This document shows positions 6,488 to 7,911 of a stretch of 7,911 nt of DNA, in pieces. Position 1 is the first letter of the stretch. Every line of letters starts with the position of its first letter. Source of the DNA: JANMDR01 sp031376425 (GTDB lineage: Bacteria; Pseudomonadota; Gammaproteobacteria; Burkholderiales; Usitatibacteraceae); the NCBI GenBank assembly GCA_031376425.1, contig JANMDR010000082.1, positions 1 to 7,911 of the forward strand, in the 5' to 3' direction. Under the pieces are notes generated by a model that did not search any database, had not been told where the DNA came from, and saw nothing but the letters and a program-made list of their open reading frames with translations. The position numbers and the translations under genes are program-made.

Positions 6488-6665
6488 AGGCAGGTCGGGA
6501 TTAGGCGGAGGATTTATTGACAGCATGGAACGCTTTGGATAGTGAAATTGTTACGCATGAATGCCACGGTTTCGGTTTGTAGGGACCCCACGTACCATTG
6601 GCATGCCCAAACGGGTATTGTGCGATGTCGATCACAAGATACGTGCACTTGTGCCAACACGACGA

Positions 6666-6702
6666 GGGCGAAAGATTTTTCGCCCCTACAAGGGGCACCG
6701 TA
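6666..6702. repeat. Half copy of the 84-bp unit (right end) with its flank
   Basis: GGGCGAAA, loop GATT, TTTCGCCC (6666-6685) is a perfect 8-bp hairpin followed by CTAC. It equals the right end of the 84-bp unit. The 34 bases 6669-6702 repeat 6385-6418 exactly. The left half of the unit is absent. Confidence 0.8.
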
Positions 6703-6775
6703 GTCATTGCGCATGACGACAATAATTCACGCCGCGCAAATAACCTCGGCGCACACATCGTTAAAAATAACCTCG

Positions 6776-7023
6776 GTGTAAACCGTAGGGGCGAATAATC
6801 ATTCGCCCGCAACGCATGAAATACGCACCCACGTTTGCACCGAAGGCCGAAAGACTTTTCGCCCCTACAACGGGTACCGAAGCAGGCGGGGGGGTACCGT
6901 GCTAGCCGATTGATAGCATATTGCGCGTATTACACATCTTCAATATTGAATTCGCTATAGCCTTCGTAGTAGTAGCTGATATCAATGCCTTTCATATACA
7001 CGGCGCGGTCGTTGATTTTCTCG
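6776..7023. repeat. Right copy of ~250-bp direct repeat
   Basis: Partner of 1-252. This copy includes unit copy 3 and the last codons of the intact fic gene. The match breaks at 7023, inside the fic coding sequence, which shows that the right copy lies in its original gene context while the left copy is a fragment. Confidence 0.93.
6785..6868. repeat. 84-bp REP/MITE-like unit, copy 3
   Basis: Identical to the copy at 10-93 over the full length, as part of the larger direct repeat. It ends about 60 bases downstream of the fic stop codon, where it could limit read-through between the converging fic gene and glycosylation cluster. Confidence 0.87.
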
Positions 7024-7535
7024 GTGAGTGCGGGCTGCAGAAGGTGCTTTATCTCTATATCTTTAACCACGCTGCGTTCCATTGCCGAGTGGTAATCAGA
7101 TTTATCTACGGCATTCCAGTCGATTACGCGTTGGATTTCTTTTTTTAAAATTAAATCTAACCATATTCTCGTAGCGCGGCCATTGCCTTCACGAAATGGG
7201 TGGGCGATATTCATTTCTACATATTTTTCAATGATCTGGTTGAAGCTGTTTTGCGGCATATTGCTGATGTGTGTCAACGATGCTTCCAGATACATCAGCG
7301 GTGCAAAGCGAAAATTGCCTTTGGCGATATTGACGTCGCGCAGTTGCCCAGCAAATTCATAAATATCGCCAAACAAATAGGCATGAATCCGCGCCAAGCC
7401 CGCAAACGTGCCAACTTCTATTTGGTTTATTACGCCACTTTCAAATAGTTGCTTGGCATTTTGTTTGCCGATTTTTTCTTCGGCTTTATTGCGTTCAAGC
7501 TGGTTGGTGATGTGCAATTTATTGGGCAAAATCAT
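6930..7535 (-). CDS. fic: Fic-family protein adenylyltransferase, class III
   Basis: A 201-residue single-domain Fic protein, close to the length of the Neisseria meningitidis class III enzyme. The active-site loop HPFREGNGR is at 112-120, followed by R123. H112 is the catalytic base, E116 replaces the more common aspartate for Mg2+ binding (also accepted in this family), and the GNGR part binds phosphates. Residues ~58-80 (IYEFAGQLRDVNIAKGNFRFAP) form the flap region, with FAGQ-R-NI-K typical of the family. The C-terminal helix carries S187-YYY-E191-G192, matching the inhibitory motif (S/T)xxxE(G/N), so the enzyme should be autoinhibited as class III proteins are. Such proteins transfer AMP from ATP to a target protein; topoisomerase subunits are known targets for related FicT toxins, while the target here is unknown. 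The ATG at 7535 has a TAG seven bases upstream in frame and only a weak ribosome binding site. No separate antitoxin gene is seen. Confidence 0.93.
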   Translation of the reverse strand: MILPNKLHITNQLERNKAEEKIGKQNAKQLFESGVINQIEVGTFAGLARIHAYLFGDIYEFAGQLRDVNIAKGNFRFAPLMYLEASLTHISNMPQNSFNQIIEKYVEMNIAHPFREGNGRATRIWLDLILKKEIQRVIDWNAVDKSDYHSAMERSVVKDIEIKHLLQPALTEKINDRAVYMKGIDISYYYEGYSEFNIEDV

Positions 7536-7636
7536 CTTATGCTACAACTATGGGTGCGGCAGGCCACGGGTTGATACGGGCACGGCATGCCGTGCCCCTA
7601 CGGGTGGCGCACTTCGTTGCTGCTACCCCCCCCAAA
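7536..7636. other. Intergenic gap between binding-protein gene and fic
   Basis: This 101-base gap holds the perfect palindrome at 7578-7597 and a run of C at 7625-7633. No clear promoter for fic could be placed with confidence. Confidence 0.5.
7578..7597. repeat. Perfect 20-bp palindrome, second REP family
   Basis: GGGCACGGCATGCCGTGCCC is identical to its reverse complement. On the minus strand it is preceded by GTAG, giving the same GTAGGGGC head as the 84-bp unit. It follows the stop of the upstream minus-strand gene by about 40 bases and may act as its transcription end or an mRNA stabiliser. A degenerate copy lies at 661-680. Confidence 0.75.
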
Positions 7637-7911
7637 TCAGCGTTTATAAGTGCCGTTTGATCCTAGCACCGTCAATTCTACAAAATCGGTGCCGACGTGG
7701 TTGGTGGGGGAGTAGGTGACTTTAAAGCCGCTTAAATCGATGGTGCCGCTACGATCTAGGGCGTCTACTAGGGTTTCACGGTTGAGTACGCGTCCGGCTT
7801 TTTTCATGCCTTCTACTAGTATGCGCGCCGAAATATAGCCTTCATAGGAGCTGAAGGTGGCTACTTTCTCGCCACCAATACGCTTCAAATATTCGCGCCC
7901 TAAAGGCTCGG
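7637..7911 (-). CDS. Periplasmic substrate-binding protein of a branched-chain amino-acid type ABC transporter (C-terminal part)
   Basis: Only the last ~91 residues are in the window; the reading frame runs open to the right edge (…EPLGREYLKRIGG…). The segment SYEGYISARILVEGMKKAGR, then ETLVDALDRSG and IDLSGFKVTYSPTNHVGTDFVELTVL match the C-terminal lobe of Peripla_BP_6 (LivK-like) proteins, in which the EGY helix and the final beta-hairpin close the fold. The full protein would be about 370-400 residues with a signal peptide and would deliver amino acids or related small solutes to an inner-membrane ABC permease. The ligand cannot be told from this part. An internal TTG at 7888 is not the start, since homology-like sequence continues upstream of it. 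It lies upstream of fic on the same strand, with a palindrome between. Confidence 0.88.
   Translation of the reverse strand, partial: EPLGREYLKRIGGEKVATFSSYEGYISARILVEGMKKAGRVLNRETLVDALDRSGTIDLSGFKVTYSPTNHVGTDFVELTVLGSNGTYKR

Larger units (their letters stand above)
6267..6929. other. Intergenic stretch made of repeats, no gene seen
   Basis: No open reading frame here is convincing on either strand; those present are short and run through palindromes. It contains two full 84-bp units, one half unit, a C/T-rich hairpin element, three copies of AAATAACCTCGG (6261-6272, 6738-6749, 6765-6776), the first copy overlapping the end of the FAD gene, and one unclassified palindromic segment around 6580-6650 (TTGGCATGCCCAA at 6598-6610). 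The plus-strand cluster and the minus-strand fic gene converge here, so the repeats may also act as transcription barriers. Confidence 0.75.

Noticed and set aside
6501..6812. Minus-strand open frames of 66-103 codons in the intergenic region
   Set aside because: They run through REP units and hairpins, have arginine/cysteine-rich products repeating the same translated palindromes (NDYSPLRF, PCRGEKSF), and no plausible start context.
6322..6868. CRISPR array
   Set aside because: The 84-bp units are not regularly spaced, are larger than CRISPR repeats and no cas gene is present.

Overview
The window looks like a stretch of proteobacterial chromosome. A beta- or gammaproteobacterium is most likely, judging from the intermediate GC content, the many REP-like palindromes with a GTAGGGGC head, a Neisseria-type class III Fic protein and a Gram-negative amino-acid-type ABC binding protein. 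The assignment to a genus is not possible from this sequence alone.

Layout. Positions 1-252 are a near-identical direct repeat of 6776-7023. Each copy holds an 84-bp REP/MITE-like unit followed by the 3' end of a minus-strand fic gene. The left copy is only a fragment of fic and is followed to 780 by decayed, repeat-rich DNA without a recognisable intact gene. From about 781 the DNA becomes AT-rich, with a promoter-like TATAAT box. This leads into a 474-aa secreted protein of unknown function (952-2376). A perfect 17-bp inverted repeat with a 12-nt loop separates it from a three-gene plus-strand cluster: a GT-C type membrane glycosyltransferase (2568-4232), a GtrA-family membrane protein (4264-4680) and a UDP-galactopyranose-mutase/HemY-like FAD oxidoreductase (4677-6266, 4-bp overlap with gtrA). 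From 6267 to 6929 no gene is seen, only several families of palindromic and direct repeats. On the minus strand follow an intact class III Fic adenylyltransferase (6930-7535) and the C-terminal part of a Peripla_BP_6 type substrate-binding protein running off the right edge (7637-7911).

How the genes may work together. GtrA proteins are associated with moving polyprenyl-phosphate-linked sugars across the inner membrane. GT-C enzymes use such lipid-linked sugars on the periplasmic side. UGM/HemY-like flavoproteins often occur in polysaccharide loci. The three genes are therefore read as an envelope or protein glycosylation module, with the exported 474-aa protein as a possible but unproven partner. 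No GtrB-like enzyme for making the lipid-linked donor is in the window, so it would have to be encoded elsewhere.

The most unusual architectural point is that the whole cargo of roughly 6 kb sits between two direct repeats of about 250 bp that share a fic 3' end. This suggests an arrangement made by duplication or homologous recombination, and one that could be lost or amplified by the same route.
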